DNA of 64,000 nt from Halorientalis persicus. GTDB taxonomy: Archaea > Halobacteriota > Halobacteria > Halobacteriales > Haloarculaceae. Shown here one piece after another: positions 31,446 through 41,272 of this stretch. The stretch is taken from positions 1 through 64,000 of the forward strand of contig NZ_FOCX01000007.1 of assembly GCF_900110215.1 (NCBI RefSeq), written 5' to 3'. The position numbers and the translations under genes were made by a program. A model generated the notes under the pieces. That model did no database searches, had not been told where the DNA came from, and saw only the letters and a list, made by a program, of their open reading frames with translations. The stretch's first letter is position 1. Each line of letters opens with the position of its first letter.

Positions 31446-33542
31446 TCAGTCGTCGCCGATCGTATCCGAGCGGAGGACGCCGTCGCGGGTCACGGGCGAG
31501 GACTGGTCCGGAAGCGACAGCCGGACCGCACACTGCTTGAAGTTGGGTTCGTTGGAGTCGGGGTCGACCGCCGGGAGCGTCAGCTCGTTCACCTCGGGGT
31601 TGTGGATGTCCAGCCAGATGGCACCGGTAGGGATGCTGTCGTCCGGCGTGAGCGTGACGGTTACCGACCCCCGGCGGGACTCGACGACGGTCTTCCCGCG
31701 GTCCACCACGTCGATGTACTGGCCGGCCGTCTCGGGGTGGACGCGGGCGTTCGGGATCGTCTCGTCGTCGTTCCGGACGCCCGTGTTGTACGCCTCGGCG
31801 CGTCGGCCAGTGGTCAGGAGCAACGGATACGTCGGATCGGTCGGTTCGGGGACGCCACGATACGAGGCCGGCGAGAACCGCGCCAGCCCGGACTCGGTCG
31901 GGAACGACCACGAACCGTCGTCGTAGTACCGGTATCCCCCTTCGGTCGTCTCGTCGGGGGCAGGCCAGCGAACGGCTCGCTCGGCTTCGAGACGTTCGTA
32001 GGAGACACCCGAGATATCGGCCGGCGTCCCGGCCGTCAGATCGCGAATCTCGTCGAAGACCGGCTCCGGCTCCAGCGGCGGCTCGTCGAACAGGCCGTCG
32101 GCGAGTCGGTTCCCGACGGCTGCGATGATGTCGATGTCCTGCCGGACGGTGTCGATGACGTCGCTCACGGCCGTGACCCTGGAGATGCGCCGTTCCATGT
32201 TCATCACGGTCCCCTCACTCTCGCCCCACGTCGCCGCGGGGAGGACCACGTCGGCGTGTTCGACGGTCTCCGACCGGAACGCGTCCTGGACGACGAGGAA
32301 GACGTCGTCGAGCGCGCGCTTGACGTTGGTGGCGTTGGGCATACCGACGGCGGGGTTCGTCGCGACCGTCCAGCAGGCCTCGATGTGCCCCCTGTTGATC
32401 TCGTCGACGATGCCGACGGGGCCGGGACCGGTCGACGACGGGAGCCGATCGAGCGGAACGTCCCACGCCTCCGCGACGCGTTCGCGGGTGGCGTCGTCGG
32501 TGAACGCCTGGTGGCCCGGCCAGGTCCCCTTCGACGAGCAGACGCGGGTCCCCATCGAGTTCGCCTGGCCGGTCAGCGAGAAGGGGCCGCTCCCGGGACC
32601 CACGTTCCCCGTCGCCAGACAGAGGTTGATCAGCATCCGCGCGGCGTCGGTCCCGTGCGTGCTCTGGTTGATCCCCATGCCCCAGTACAGGAGCGTCTTC
32701 GCGTCGAACGCGGCCGCCAGTTCGTCGACGGTCGCTCGCGAAACGCCGGCGGTCTCAGCGGCCGTCTGGACATCCGGGAGCGACTCGACCAGCCGGTCGA
32801 AGCCCGCAGTGTAGTTCTCGACGAAGTCCTCGTCGATGCCACCACTCTCGACCCGCTGTGCCAGCACCGCCCGGGCGAGCATGAGGTCGGTTCCCGGTTC
32901 GGGCTGGACGTGGTGGTCGGCGTCGGCAGCGGTCTCGCTCTCGACGGGGTCGACCACGACGAGCCGACACTCCGACGCCATCGCGCTGTCGAGAATCCAG
33001 CGATACAACACCGGATGGGCGACCGCGGGGTTGGCCCCCCAGACGACGTGTGTCTCCGCCTCCGGGATGTCGTCGTAGGTACACGGCGGCGCGTCGCTCC
33101 CGAAGGCGTCGTAGTACGCAGTCACCGCCGACGCCATACACAGCGTCGTGTTCGCGTCGAAGTACTGTGTCCCGATACCCCCCCTGGCGACTTTCCCGAG
33201 CGCGTAGGCAGCCTCGTTGGTCTGTTGCCCACTCCCCAGCACGGCGACGGTGTCGGGATCGTCGGCCATCGCTTTCAGCAACTCGGCGGCGACCGTGCCC
33301 AGCGCCACGTCCCACGACGTGGCCACGAGCTGATCGCCCCGCCGAATGAGCGGTTCCGTGAGCCACTCCCCTCGCGGGTTCTTCGTCTCCCGAATCCCGC
33401 GTTCACAGGAGAGGCCTTCGGCAGTCGGATGTTGGTGATCGCCCTGCACGTCACCGACACCGTACCCCCTGTCGGTACCCCGCTGGAGTTGCCCACAGCC
33501 GACGGCACACCGCATACACGTCGTGGGCTTCCATCGAGTCAT
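31446..33542 (-). CDS. nasA: Assimilatory nitrate reductase, molybdopterin type (copy 2)
   Basis: A 698-residue paralogue of 29325-31427, collinear throughout, with the same [4Fe-4S] cysteines (C9, C12, C16, C46), the NTTLCMASAV molybdenum-ligand segment and the C-terminal NFKQCAVRL. I start at the ATG at 33542, which aligns with copy 1; the longer frame is noise. It is divergent from the nitrate transporter gene and tail to tail with copy 1 (18 bases between stops). Either may be the main reductase; the sequences give no sign that one is dead. Confidence 0.88.
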   Translation of the reverse strand: MTRWKPTTCMRCAVGCGQLQRGTDRGYGVGDVQGDHQHPTAEGLSCERGIRETKNPRGEWLTEPLIRRGDQLVATSWDVALGTVAAELLKAMADDPDTVAVLGSGQQTNEAAYALGKVARGGIGTQYFDANTTLCMASAVTAYYDAFGSDAPPCTYDDIPEAETHVVWGANPAVAHPVLYRWILDSAMASECRLVVVDPVESETAADADHHVQPEPGTDLMLARAVLAQRVESGGIDEDFVENYTAGFDRLVESLPDVQTAAETAGVSRATVDELAAAFDAKTLLYWGMGINQSTHGTDAARMLINLCLATGNVGPGSGPFSLTGQANSMGTRVCSSKGTWPGHQAFTDDATRERVAEAWDVPLDRLPSSTGPGPVGIVDEINRGHIEACWTVATNPAVGMPNATNVKRALDDVFLVVQDAFRSETVEHADVVLPAATWGESEGTVMNMERRISRVTAVSDVIDTVRQDIDIIAAVGNRLADGLFDEPPLEPEPVFDEIRDLTAGTPADISGVSYERLEAERAVRWPAPDETTEGGYRYYDDGSWSFPTESGLARFSPASYRGVPEPTDPTYPLLLTTGRRAEAYNTGVRNDDETIPNARVHPETAGQYIDVVDRGKTVVESRRGSVTVTLTPDDSIPTGAIWLDIHNPEVNELTLPAVDPDSNEPNFKQCAVRLSLPDQSSPVTRDGVLRSDTIGDD

Positions 33543-34072
33543 CGTCTCTCGGTACCCCGACCGGATGGGGGCACACGCCGCCCCCCGGTCTCGGCGGCTC
33601 CGCGGACGCACGAGCCCGGAACGGCGTGGGAGGGAGTGATAGCGAATGGATGTTCGTACATGGTTTCAGCTCGTGTTAATACATAGTCGTATTATCGCCC
33701 CACTAAGTCTTTTGATTGGCGAAAATAAGAATAGTTCGTGAACGTACATCCACCAGAGAACCACTCGCCGTTCGGTTCCGACACCGCCCCGGGATGGGCT
33801 CACCGTCACTTGGCCCGACAGTGTCCGGACGAACCTGGATTGACGAATGGACAGCAGTCGAGACCACTTTTCGAGATTGGACAAAATCGACACCGGGACC
33901 GAGCGAGAGACGGACACATTGTCCGGTCGTTGGGCAGCAGATGCAAAGTTGCCGATTTCTAAACGGGTACGACTATAAGCACCTGTTCTTAATGAAATCT
34001 TGTAGCAATGTGGCCATACATGGCACAAAAGAGATCGAAAGTTGACGAAGTGGAACCTGGTGTGTCGGGCAG
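33543..34072. promoter_or_regulatory. Divergent control region of nasA2 and narK
   Basis: 530 bases without a gene. Seen here: a dyad TAATAC-n6-GTATTA (33677-33694), a partly palindromic TTCGTGAACGTA (33735-33746) resembling the nirA operator, and CTATAAG (33971-33977), a good narK TATA candidate about 100 bases before its start. Confidence 0.45.
33677..33694. promoter_or_regulatory. 18-bp dyad upstream of nasA2
   Basis: TAATAC-ATAGTC-GTATTA is a perfect 6+6 inverted repeat close to an AT-rich possible TATA region for nasA2. Candidate operator for nitrogen control. Confidence 0.4.
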
Positions 34073-35425
34073 ATGGGGTTCATCGGCGTTCCCGGAGGGG
34101 ATCGCATGGGACTGATCAGGATGACGAAGTACCGGACGCTGTTGCTCGCGACGATCGGCTTCAATTTCTCGTTTCTGATCTGGTTTTCCTTCGCGCCGTT
34201 CACGGGTGGGATGGCCCAGGAGTTCGGGCTTTCGACGGCCGAGATCGGCATCCTCGCCAGTTCGGCGATCTGGATGGCCCCGTTCGGTCGCATCCTGACC
34301 GGGTGGCTCTCCGATAAGTTCGGGGCACCGGCCATCTTCGCCATCGTCCTGGCATACGTCGGCGTGTTCTCGATGGCCTCCGCGTTCGCGCAGGACTACT
34401 CGATCTTCTTCGTGACGCGGCTCATCGTCGCGACGGCCGGAATCACGTTCGTCATCGGCATCCAGCACGTCGCCGAGTGGTTCGAGGAGGAGAACCTCGG
34501 ACTGGCCGAAGGGATCTACGCCGGGGTCGGCAACGCCGGGGCCGCCGGCGGCGCGCTCATCCTCCCGCGCGTGTTCGGCCAGGGGTGGAGCGGGCCGCTG
34601 TTCTCGACGAACTGGCGAGCGGCCTTCTTTTATACCGGGATCGTCTCGATCGGCCTCGCAATCGCGTACTATACGCTGGGTGAAGCCGCAAAGACCGAGG
34701 AGAAACGCCAGGCGACCAAGGACAACGCCAGTCTGAAGGGGTGGATTCACACGGCCACCCGCTACGGGACGGTCGTGCTCGCGGCCGCCTACATCATGTC
34801 CTTTGGCCTCGAACTCTCGATGAACGGCTGGCTCGCGACGTACTACCGTGAAGCATTCGATCAGAACAACCTCGTGATCGCGAGTACCTTCGCCGCGACG
34901 TTCTCGATCGCCGCGGGACTGCTCCGGCCGTTCGGTGGCTACGTCAGCGACATCCTGGCCAGAAAGGAGAAGAACATTCTCCCCTTCTTCACGGGACAGT
35001 ACCGCGGACAGTGGACGTTCCTCGGCCTCTGTTTCATCGTCGTGATGATGTTCGCGATGACGCTGGCCGGACTCTCCGGCGTCCTGCTGAACGCAGTCGT
35101 CGTCGGCTTCCTCGTCGGTGCGGGCTGTGCGTGGGCCGAAGGGGCGATCTTCGCACAGGTGCCCGCGATGTTCCCGAACAGTTCCGGGGCGGTCGCGGGC
35201 GTCGTCGGCGGCATCGGTACCGTCGGCGGCATCGTCTACCCGCTGTTTTACTCCGCGCCGTGGCTGGCGAACCTCCATCTCGGGTACTCCGTCGCCGCCG
35301 TCACGATGATCCCGATCGTGTTGCTGTCCGCGTGGGTGTTCAGACCGGAAATCGCCAAAGTCGCCAACGCGGCCGGCTTCACGGGAGTTGGCAGGGAAGA
35401 GGGTGCCGTCGCGGCCGACGACTGA
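34073..35425 (+). CDS. narK: Nitrate/nitrite transporter, major facilitator superfamily
   Basis: A 450-residue membrane protein with about 12 transmembrane helices. The NarK nitrate signature [12 protein letters not shown] is present after helix 4, and arginines in helix 2 ([14 protein letters not shown]) and helix 8 ([12 protein letters not shown]) match the anion-binding positions of NNP transporters. It should import nitrate for the reductase genes alongside. An alternative ATG is at 34106; both are in frame. Probably transcribed on its own or with nirA 400 bases downstream. Confidence 0.9.
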   Translation: MGFIGVPGGDRMGLIRMTKYRTLLLATIGFNFSFLIWFSFAPFTGGMAQEFGLSTAEIGILASSAIWMAPFGRILTGWLSDKFGAPAIFAIVLAYVGVFSMASAFAQDYSIFFVTRLIVATAGITFVIGIQHVAEWFEEENLGLAEGIYAGVGNAGAAGGALILPRVFGQGWSGPLFSTNWRAAFFYTGIVSIGLAIAYYTLGEAAKTEEKRQATKDNASLKGWIHTATRYGTVVLAAAYIMSFGLELSMNGWLATYYREAFDQNNLVIASTFAATFSIAAGLLRPFGGYVSDILARKEKNILPFFTGQYRGQWTFLGLCFIVVMMFAMTLAGLSGVLLNAVVVGFLVGAGCAWAEGAIFAQVPAMFPNSSGAVAGVVGGIGTVGGIVYPLFYSAPWLANLHLGYSVAAVTMIPIVLLSAWVFRPEIAKVANAAGFTGVGREEGAVAADD

Positions 35426-35754
35426 GACGGACCGGGCCCGCTCGTGGGGCCGCCGACCCAGCCCACTCGAGGTGACTCTCGCACACGCTTTTTCGGACAC
35501 GTTCGGACAGCGGCCGTCGCTCTGCCCGCCAGCCGTGTGTCCGTCGGCAGGGTAACCGAGCGGTGGGCGAACGCGCCAGCGCCACGGTGGACGAATGCCG
35601 GTCAGATCGGCCGAACGGTGGAAGATGCCGAATCGACCCCGAAACGGAGCACGCTCGAGGCTCCGACTTGCTGTTTGTCGTCCCCACCGGCATAGAATGG
35701 CCATTCGTTAACGAATAGACTTATTGAATGAGGAGTATGGTAATATGACGAGAA
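35426..35754. promoter_or_regulatory. nirA promoter region
   Basis: 329 bases with no gene. A 14-base perfect palindrome (35703-35716) sits just before the AT-rich ACTTATTGAATG (35719-35730), which is well spaced to be the TATA region for transcription starting near 35750. Confidence 0.5.
35703..35716. promoter_or_regulatory. Operator-like palindrome before nirA
   Basis: ATTCGTTAACGAAT is a perfect palindrome directly upstream of the putative TATA region; its half-site TTCGT recurs at 33735 in the narK control region. Confidence 0.5.
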
Positions 35755-35829
35755 ATGCGTGACATTCAGATCAACTTTGGCGAGATAACTGAACAGAGCC
35801 TGTCGGTCGTCGGGGTGGACGATGGGTAA
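35755..35829 (+). CDS. 24-residue upstream open reading frame overlapping nirA
   Basis: Codes for MRDIQINFGEITEQSLSVVG plus four residues (VDDG), and its TAA lies inside the nirA start region (the nirA ATG is at 35822). The ATG lies about 30 bases after the probable TATA region, so it would be the first, possibly leaderless, start on the message. It could couple or delay nirA translation. Real expression is unproven. Confidence 0.35.
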   Translation: MRDIQINFGEITEQSLSVVGVDDG

Positions 35830-37588
35830 GGACAAAGAAGCGATCAAGGGGGAGCTGTACGGCGACGAGGTACGCGAGAAGTTACTCGAGTTCGCCGAGA
35901 AGGGGTGGGATTCGATTCCCGAAGACGAACGCGAGGAGTGGTTCTCCCGGTTCAAGTTCTGGGGGGTGTTCCACCAGCGTGGCGGACAGGAGTCGTACTT
36001 CATGATGCGCCTGACCAACTGCGGGGGGGTTCTGGAGCCGGGCCAGTTGCGAGCCATCGGCGAGGTGGCACGCGAGTACGCCGATGGACCGGTCCCGAAC
36101 CCCGAGTTCGGCAACGGGTGGCTCGATTTCACGACGCGCCAGTCCATTCAATTGCACTGGATCAAACTCGAAGACGTCCCCGAGATCTGGGACACACTGG
36201 AATCGGTCGGTGTCTCCTCCCGGTCGGCCGGCGGTGACACGATGCGCAACATCTCCGGCTGTCCGGTCGCCGGGAAGGGCGAGGAAGTCGTCGAGTCCCG
36301 TCCGATTCTGGAGGAGATCCAGGAGACGATCCGGGACGACGACGAGCTCTGTAATATGCCCCGGAAGTTCAACATCTCCGTCTCGGGCTGTCGACAGGGG
36401 TGTGCCCAGGACGCCATCAACGACATCGGACTCGAACCCGCCCGCAGGATCGTCGACGGCGAGCCGGACACAGGGTTCAACGTCCGGGTCGGTGGCGGAC
36501 TGGGCGGCCGCGAGGCGCGCCGGGCTCGCCCGCTGGACCTGTTCGTCCGGCCCGAACACGCCGTCGAGACGGTTCGGGCGTTCGTCGAGTTCTACCACGA
36601 GGCCGGCGACCGGACGAACCGCTCGAAGAACCGTGGACGCTTTTTCGTCGACGATCTCGGGACCGACGAGATCCGCGACGAACTGGACGACCGACTGGAC
36701 TTCGAGTTCGAGACCGCCGGGACGGACTTCCGCGGCGAGTACACCTACAATGCCGGCAAAAACACCGATCTCGGTACCCACGACCACGTGGGTGTCTACG
36801 ATCAGGCCGACGGTCGAAACTACGTCGGCCTCTCGGTGCCGGTCGGCCGGCTCCCCGCCGCGGACGCGATCGAACTGGCCGACCTCGCCGACACCTACGG
36901 CTCCGGGGAAGTCCGGCTGACCCGTCGGCAGAATCCCCTCATCATGGACGTCCCTGACGACGCGCTCGCGAGCCTGCTGGACGAGCCGTTCCTCGAGACG
37001 TACTCACCGGAGCCGAACCCGTTCACCCAGGGGGCGATGGCCTGTACGGGGACGGAGTTCTGTTCGCTCGCGCTCACGGAGACGAAAGCGCGGATGGCAC
37101 GCCTGCTGCGGTGGCTCGGCGACAACGTCGACATCCCCGACGACGTGGACCGCATCAAGATGCACTTCTCCGGCTGTACGGCCGACTGCGGACAGGCGAT
37201 GACCGCCGACATCGGCCTCCAGGGGATGCGCGCCCGGAAGGACGGCGAGATGGTCGAAGCGATGGACGTGGGTGTCGGCGGCGGGATCGGCGAGGACCCC
37301 AGTTTCATCGACTGGGTCCGCCAGCGCGTCCCGGCCGACGAGGTACCCGGTATGATCGCCAACATGATCGAGGCCTACGCGACGCTCCGCTCGGACGGCC
37401 AGACGTTCAGCGAATGGGTCGACGCCACCAGTCACGAGACCATCGTCGAACTGGCCGAACCGGAGGAAGTCGAGGGCTACGACGACCCGTGCCCGACCGA
37501 CGCCAAGCAGTCGTGGTACCCCTTCGACGACGGCGAGAGCCCCGCCCCGACCGACGACGACGGGCAGCCCATCTCGGCGGACGACTGA
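35822..37588 (+). CDS. nirA: Ferredoxin-nitrite reductase
   Basis: A 588-residue siroheme enzyme reducing nitrite to ammonia with six electrons from ferredoxin. Two ferrodoxin-like/siroheme half-domains are visible. The [4Fe-4S]-siroheme ligands are complete: C408-x5-C414 (CTGTEFC) and C452-x3-C456 (CTADC). Arginines in TTRQSIQLHW and LTRRQNPLI match substrate-binding positions. An acidic tail (PTDDDGQPISADD) ends the protein. Length and motifs are normal. It completes nitrate assimilation with nasA and narK. Confidence 0.93.
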   Translation: MGKDKEAIKGELYGDEVREKLLEFAEKGWDSIPEDEREEWFSRFKFWGVFHQRGGQESYFMMRLTNCGGVLEPGQLRAIGEVAREYADGPVPNPEFGNGWLDFTTRQSIQLHWIKLEDVPEIWDTLESVGVSSRSAGGDTMRNISGCPVAGKGEEVVESRPILEEIQETIRDDDELCNMPRKFNISVSGCRQGCAQDAINDIGLEPARRIVDGEPDTGFNVRVGGGLGGREARRARPLDLFVRPEHAVETVRAFVEFYHEAGDRTNRSKNRGRFFVDDLGTDEIRDELDDRLDFEFETAGTDFRGEYTYNAGKNTDLGTHDHVGVYDQADGRNYVGLSVPVGRLPAADAIELADLADTYGSGEVRLTRRQNPLIMDVPDDALASLLDEPFLETYSPEPNPFTQGAMACTGTEFCSLALTETKARMARLLRWLGDNVDIPDDVDRIKMHFSGCTADCGQAMTADIGLQGMRARKDGEMVEAMDVGVGGGIGEDPSFIDWVRQRVPADEVPGMIANMIEAYATLRSDGQTFSEWVDATSHETIVELAEPEEVEGYDDPCPTDAKQSWYPFDDGESPAPTDDDGQPISADD

Positions 37589-37892
37589 GCCACCGACACG
37601 TGGCAGCGTGACACGCCCTCTGGCGTCTTTTCGGGACCTGAGCGTGCCGCTGCTCGCCGTGCGATCGTGTCGTGAGGACTGCATCACGAGTCACATCTCG
37701 ACAGGCGGAGACGGCTCGCCGAACGGGCATCCGGACCGTCGTCGCCAGAACGACTGAACCACGCTCTCTCGGACTCCTGTTCCGGGGTGGTTCCAACGAA
37801 TCGAGCCAGATTCGATATAGCGCGATGGGATTTACGGCCGCCAGCGACCGGACGCGTCGGGCTTTTACGGACCGGTCCGCTACGGGCGTCTA
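37589..37892. other. 304-base intergenic region
   Basis: Between nirA and rio2. No frame with protein-like composition, no clear hairpin followed by a T tract and no repeat was found. AGATTCGATATAGCGC (37808-37823) could contain the rio2 TATA region. Confidence 0.4.
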
Positions 37893-38801
37893 ATGGTCGA
37901 AAACGTCGCGCCGCTCATGCGAGAGCTCGAACCCGAGGACTTCCACCTGCTCTCGGGGATCGAGCAGGGGATGCGGTTCTCGGAGTGGGTGGCCAAGGGG
38001 AAGATCCCGGAATTCTCGCGGCTCTCGCCGGAGAACGTGGATTACCGGCTGGACCGGTGTGAGGACCGCGGGCTGGTCGAACGGAAGACCATCCAGTACC
38101 AGGGGTTCAAGCTCACTTTCGAGGGGTACGACGCGCTCGCACTGCACAGCTTCATCGAGCGCGAGACCGTCGAGGAGTTCGGCGCACCGCTGGGCGTGGG
38201 CAAGGAAAGCGACGTGTACGAGGTCCGCTCCTACAAGCCGCTGGCCCTGAAATACCACCGCGAGGGATACACGAACTTCCGGGAAGTGATGAAAGAGCGC
38301 AACTACACCTCGGATCGCGACCACGTCTCCTGGCAGTACACCGCGCGCAAAGCGGCCGAGCGGGAGTACGACGCCCTCGAAACGCTCTATCCCGACGTGA
38401 GCGTCCCGCGCCCGGTCGATCAGAACCGTCACGCCATCGTCATGGAGAAGATCGACGCGACCGAGCTCTCCCGGACGAAACTCGAACCCGAGCAGGTCGT
38501 GCCGATCCTGGACCTGATTCTCGCGGAACTGGCGACGGCCTACGACGAGGGGTACGTCCACGCGGACATGAGCGAGTACAACGTCTTCGTCGGGAACGAG
38601 GGCGTGACCGTCTTCGACTGGCCCCAGGCCGTCCCGACCGATCACGAGAACAGCCGCGAACTGCTCGCGCGCGACGTGGAGAACATCGTCGGCTACTTCC
38701 GTCGGAAGTACCCGAAACACGTCGACGACGTGACCACCGACGCCGTCGCGGCCGCCGTCGCGGAGGGCCGCTTCGAGACCGTCGACGATCACCGCGAGTG
38801 A
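37893..38801 (+). CDS. rio2: RIO-type serine/threonine kinase Rio2
   Basis: A 302-residue Rio2. An N-terminal winged helix (FSRLSPENVDYRLDRCEDRG) precedes the RIO kinase domain, with P-loop GVGKESDVYEV, catalytic loop HADMSEYNVFV and metal-binding VFDWPQAV. Rio2 is an ATPase/kinase in late small-subunit ribosome maturation, conserved in archaea. All core residues are present. Monocistronic. Confidence 0.95.
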   Translation: MVENVAPLMRELEPEDFHLLSGIEQGMRFSEWVAKGKIPEFSRLSPENVDYRLDRCEDRGLVERKTIQYQGFKLTFEGYDALALHSFIERETVEEFGAPLGVGKESDVYEVRSYKPLALKYHREGYTNFREVMKERNYTSDRDHVSWQYTARKAAEREYDALETLYPDVSVPRPVDQNRHAIVMEKIDATELSRTKLEPEQVVPILDLILAELATAYDEGYVHADMSEYNVFVGNEGVTVFDWPQAVPTDHENSRELLARDVENIVGYFRRKYPKHVDDVTTDAVAAAVAEGRFETVDDHRE

Positions 38802-38985
38802 TCGCCGACATCGGTACGTCTGTTCCGACATTCTGTCTGTAGCAGCCCTGTATCGGCAGAACCCTCTCGTGAAAGTGGACACACCGAAACTCGAAAGATA
38901 AATCATATATCGCTATATCAAATCGGAGCGGAGCGGCGAGACGGAGCAGACACCGTTCGGTGAGTAGAGCGCCGGAGACGGCCGT

Positions 38986-40239
38986 TCAGTCCCGTCGGAA
39001 CCGCCACTCGAACAGGACGCCGGCGAACAGGCCCGCGGCGGCGGCGTAGACGAACTCCCACATGAGCCGGGTCTCGATCTCGTCGCCGGTCTGCCCGGGA
39101 TCGAGCAGGAGGGTGGTTCCAAGCGTCAGGTCGACGAGCCAGCGGCCGACGGCCCAGAGGCCGGCTGCAGCCATCGTGGTGACGACGACGAACAGGACGG
39201 CGAACGTGGGCGTCATACGGACATCCGTGAAGAGGTGGAGTTCGACGGCGACGGTGAGCGCGACGGCGGCGACCGCGACGTAGATCAGCGGCGTCGCGGC
39301 GAGCCACGGCTGGGCGAACACCCCGCCGAAGACCGGAATTGCCGGGAGAACGAGGAGTTGCCAGGGGAGCGTTGCGCGGGGGTCGCCGTAGGCGACCGCG
39401 GGGACGAGCGCGAGCGCGACGACGACCGCAACGGGGACGGCGAACGGAACCGCCCCGGTCGCGACCGCACCGGCGACTACGAGAGCGAGGACACCGACGA
39501 CCAGCCACGAGCGCCGTGCGTTCGTCCGATCGCGTCGCACCACCTCGTCGAGGCTGGTCACGGGCGAGCGTTCGTGGGCGATCGGGCGGAGAGGGCTATC
39601 GTCGTCCGGCTCGTGGCGATCGAGGCCCCGTCGGAGCGAGTCGACGACCGACGAGACGCGTTCGGTCGCGAACGCCGCGGCGACGACGGCTCCGAACATA
39701 TCGAACAGCAGATCCCCCAGCGTGTCCGTGAGCCCGTACTGCGTGAGGATCGGCTCGAAACCCAGGAGCCGGGCCCCCAGCGCCGTCCCGAACTCGAGGA
39801 TCTCCCAGAGGACGCCCAGCCCGAGCGTGAACACGAGGACGTAGACGTACAGGAACCGATCCGTGAGGACGACGGCCCTGCTGTGGTCGTCGATGGCGCG
39901 GGCCAGAACGTAGCCGACGGTCGCGACGACCGCCGCCGAGAGTGTGTGCGTGAGGCGGTCGTACCACCCCACCTGGTGGTAGAACCCGAGCATCCCCAGT
40001 GCGTGCAGAAACAGCGCGAGAGTGATCCAGAGCGTGAGCCGCGCGTCCAGTTCGATCCGAAGGTCACGCTCGATTATCGCGGGGACGAGCGTCGTCGCGA
40101 ACGCGATGGCGGCGTTGACTACGATCCCGACGTTGCGTGTGTAGAGGCCGACCACCAGTATCGCCAGCATACTGGCTTGCAGGAGACGGGTGCCGGCGCG
40201 GGCGAGGCGTCGGCGATCCGAGAGTCTCGACGGAGACAT
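38986..40239 (-). CDS. DUF2238-like multi-pass membrane protein
   Basis: A 417-residue protein with about 10-11 transmembrane helices. The N-terminal half carries the DUF2238/YjdF pattern (GWYDRLTHTLSAAVVATVGY; WEILEFGTALGARLLGF; DTLGDLLFDMFGAVVAAA), with conserved His/Asp/Glu that could bind metal. After a charged loop (residues 200-235) come five or six more helices not part of that family, so this looks like a fusion or extended version. Function unknown. Confidence 0.75.
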   Translation of the reverse strand: MSPSRLSDRRRLARAGTRLLQASMLAILVVGLYTRNVGIVVNAAIAFATTLVPAIIERDLRIELDARLTLWITLALFLHALGMLGFYHQVGWYDRLTHTLSAAVVATVGYVLARAIDDHSRAVVLTDRFLYVYVLVFTLGLGVLWEILEFGTALGARLLGFEPILTQYGLTDTLGDLLFDMFGAVVAAAFATERVSSVVDSLRRGLDRHEPDDDSPLRPIAHERSPVTSLDEVVRRDRTNARRSWLVVGVLALVVAGAVATGAVPFAVPVAVVVALALVPAVAYGDPRATLPWQLLVLPAIPVFGGVFAQPWLAATPLIYVAVAAVALTVAVELHLFTDVRMTPTFAVLFVVVTTMAAAGLWAVGRWLVDLTLGTTLLLDPGQTGDEIETRLMWEFVYAAAAGLFAGVLFEWRFRRD

Positions 40240-40342
40240 ACGACGTTTCGGGGGACGGAGGGTGGCCTGTTAAACGCGTGCGTGATTCCCGGCGTTCGGT
40301 AGCAACCGCCGAGATTAATTTCCATCGATCCGACGTGTCTGT

Positions 40343-41038
40343 ATGGCCGAGGGGGGACCGACGAGAGTGTTCGAGTCACGAGCGGCCCGCTGGCGGTTCG
40401 CTGTGGCGGCGGTGGTCGTCGTCACCGCCGTCGCCGGTCTCTGGCTGTTCGTCCGGGAGTATCTGCCGATGCTCGCCGACGGAGCCGCACTCCGCCGGTT
40501 CGTCGACGGGTACGGCGTCCTCGCGCCGCTCGTGTTCGTCGCCATCCAGGCGATCCAGGTCGTCGTCGCACCGATCCCGGGACAGGTGACGGCCTTCGCC
40601 AGCGGCTACCTGTTCGGGAGCGTCCTCGGGACCGTCTACAGCATCGTCGGAGTCACGATCGGGAGCGCCATCGCCTTCTGGCTGTCGCGGCGGTACGGCC
40701 GCCCCTTCGTGGCGAGCGTGGTTCGGGACGACCTGCTGGCTCGCTTCGACGCCTTCGTCGACGAAGCCGGCACGGTGAGCCTGTTCGTGATCTTTCTCGT
40801 CCCGGGGCTGCCCGACGACGTGCTCTGTTTCGTCGGCGGCCTGACCGATATCGACCTCCCGAAACTCGTCGCAATCTCGTTTTTCGGTCGCCTGCCGGCC
40901 TACCTGCTGGTGAACCTCTCCGGGTCCGGACTGGCCAGCGGCGACCTCAGGCTGACGGCGGTGACGCTGCTGATCCTGCTCGTCGGGTCGGCGTGGGGAT
41001 TTCTGAACCGCGAGCGACTGCTCACCTACTTCGAGTAG
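40343..41038 (+). CDS. TVP38/TMEM64 (VTT-domain) membrane protein
   Basis: A 231-residue protein with about six helices. The VTT/SNARE-associated (DedA-like) core is visible: QVVVAPIPGQVTAFASGYLFG then GSAIAFWLSRRYGRP, and FLVPGLPDDVLCFVGGLTDI. Members act in lipid transport or membrane homeostasis; the substrate is unknown. Divergent from the preceding membrane protein with about 100 bases between starts. Confidence 0.85.
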   Translation: MAEGGPTRVFESRAARWRFAVAAVVVVTAVAGLWLFVREYLPMLADGAALRRFVDGYGVLAPLVFVAIQAIQVVVAPIPGQVTAFASGYLFGSVLGTVYSIVGVTIGSAIAFWLSRRYGRPFVASVVRDDLLARFDAFVDEAGTVSLFVIFLVPGLPDDVLCFVGGLTDIDLPKLVAISFFGRLPAYLLVNLSGSGLASGDLRLTAVTLLILLVGSAWGFLNRERLLTYFE

Positions 41039-41272
41039 GTACCACGGGAGGGTCGGCGGTGGGGCCGGGGAGAGTTCGAAGTGTTTAACCCCGGCAGTGG
41101 GAAAGAACGAGGTAACTCGCTGGTCGACGGGCACCAGCGGGCACCTGCCGAGATCGAGTCGCTCGGTCTCCACAGGACGGGATGTGATCGGCGGGGTCTC
41201 TGACCCCGGGCAGGCGGCCGGGCCGTCCGGCCCCCGGAGGATTGAACCACTCGACGCCCGTGGTGATAGCCC

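Noticed and set aside
31602-33686. 694-codon frame opposite nasA copy 2
   Set aside because: It is antisense to a gene with clear motifs; its composition (Arg/Gly/Pro-rich) is that of a high-GC shadow frame.
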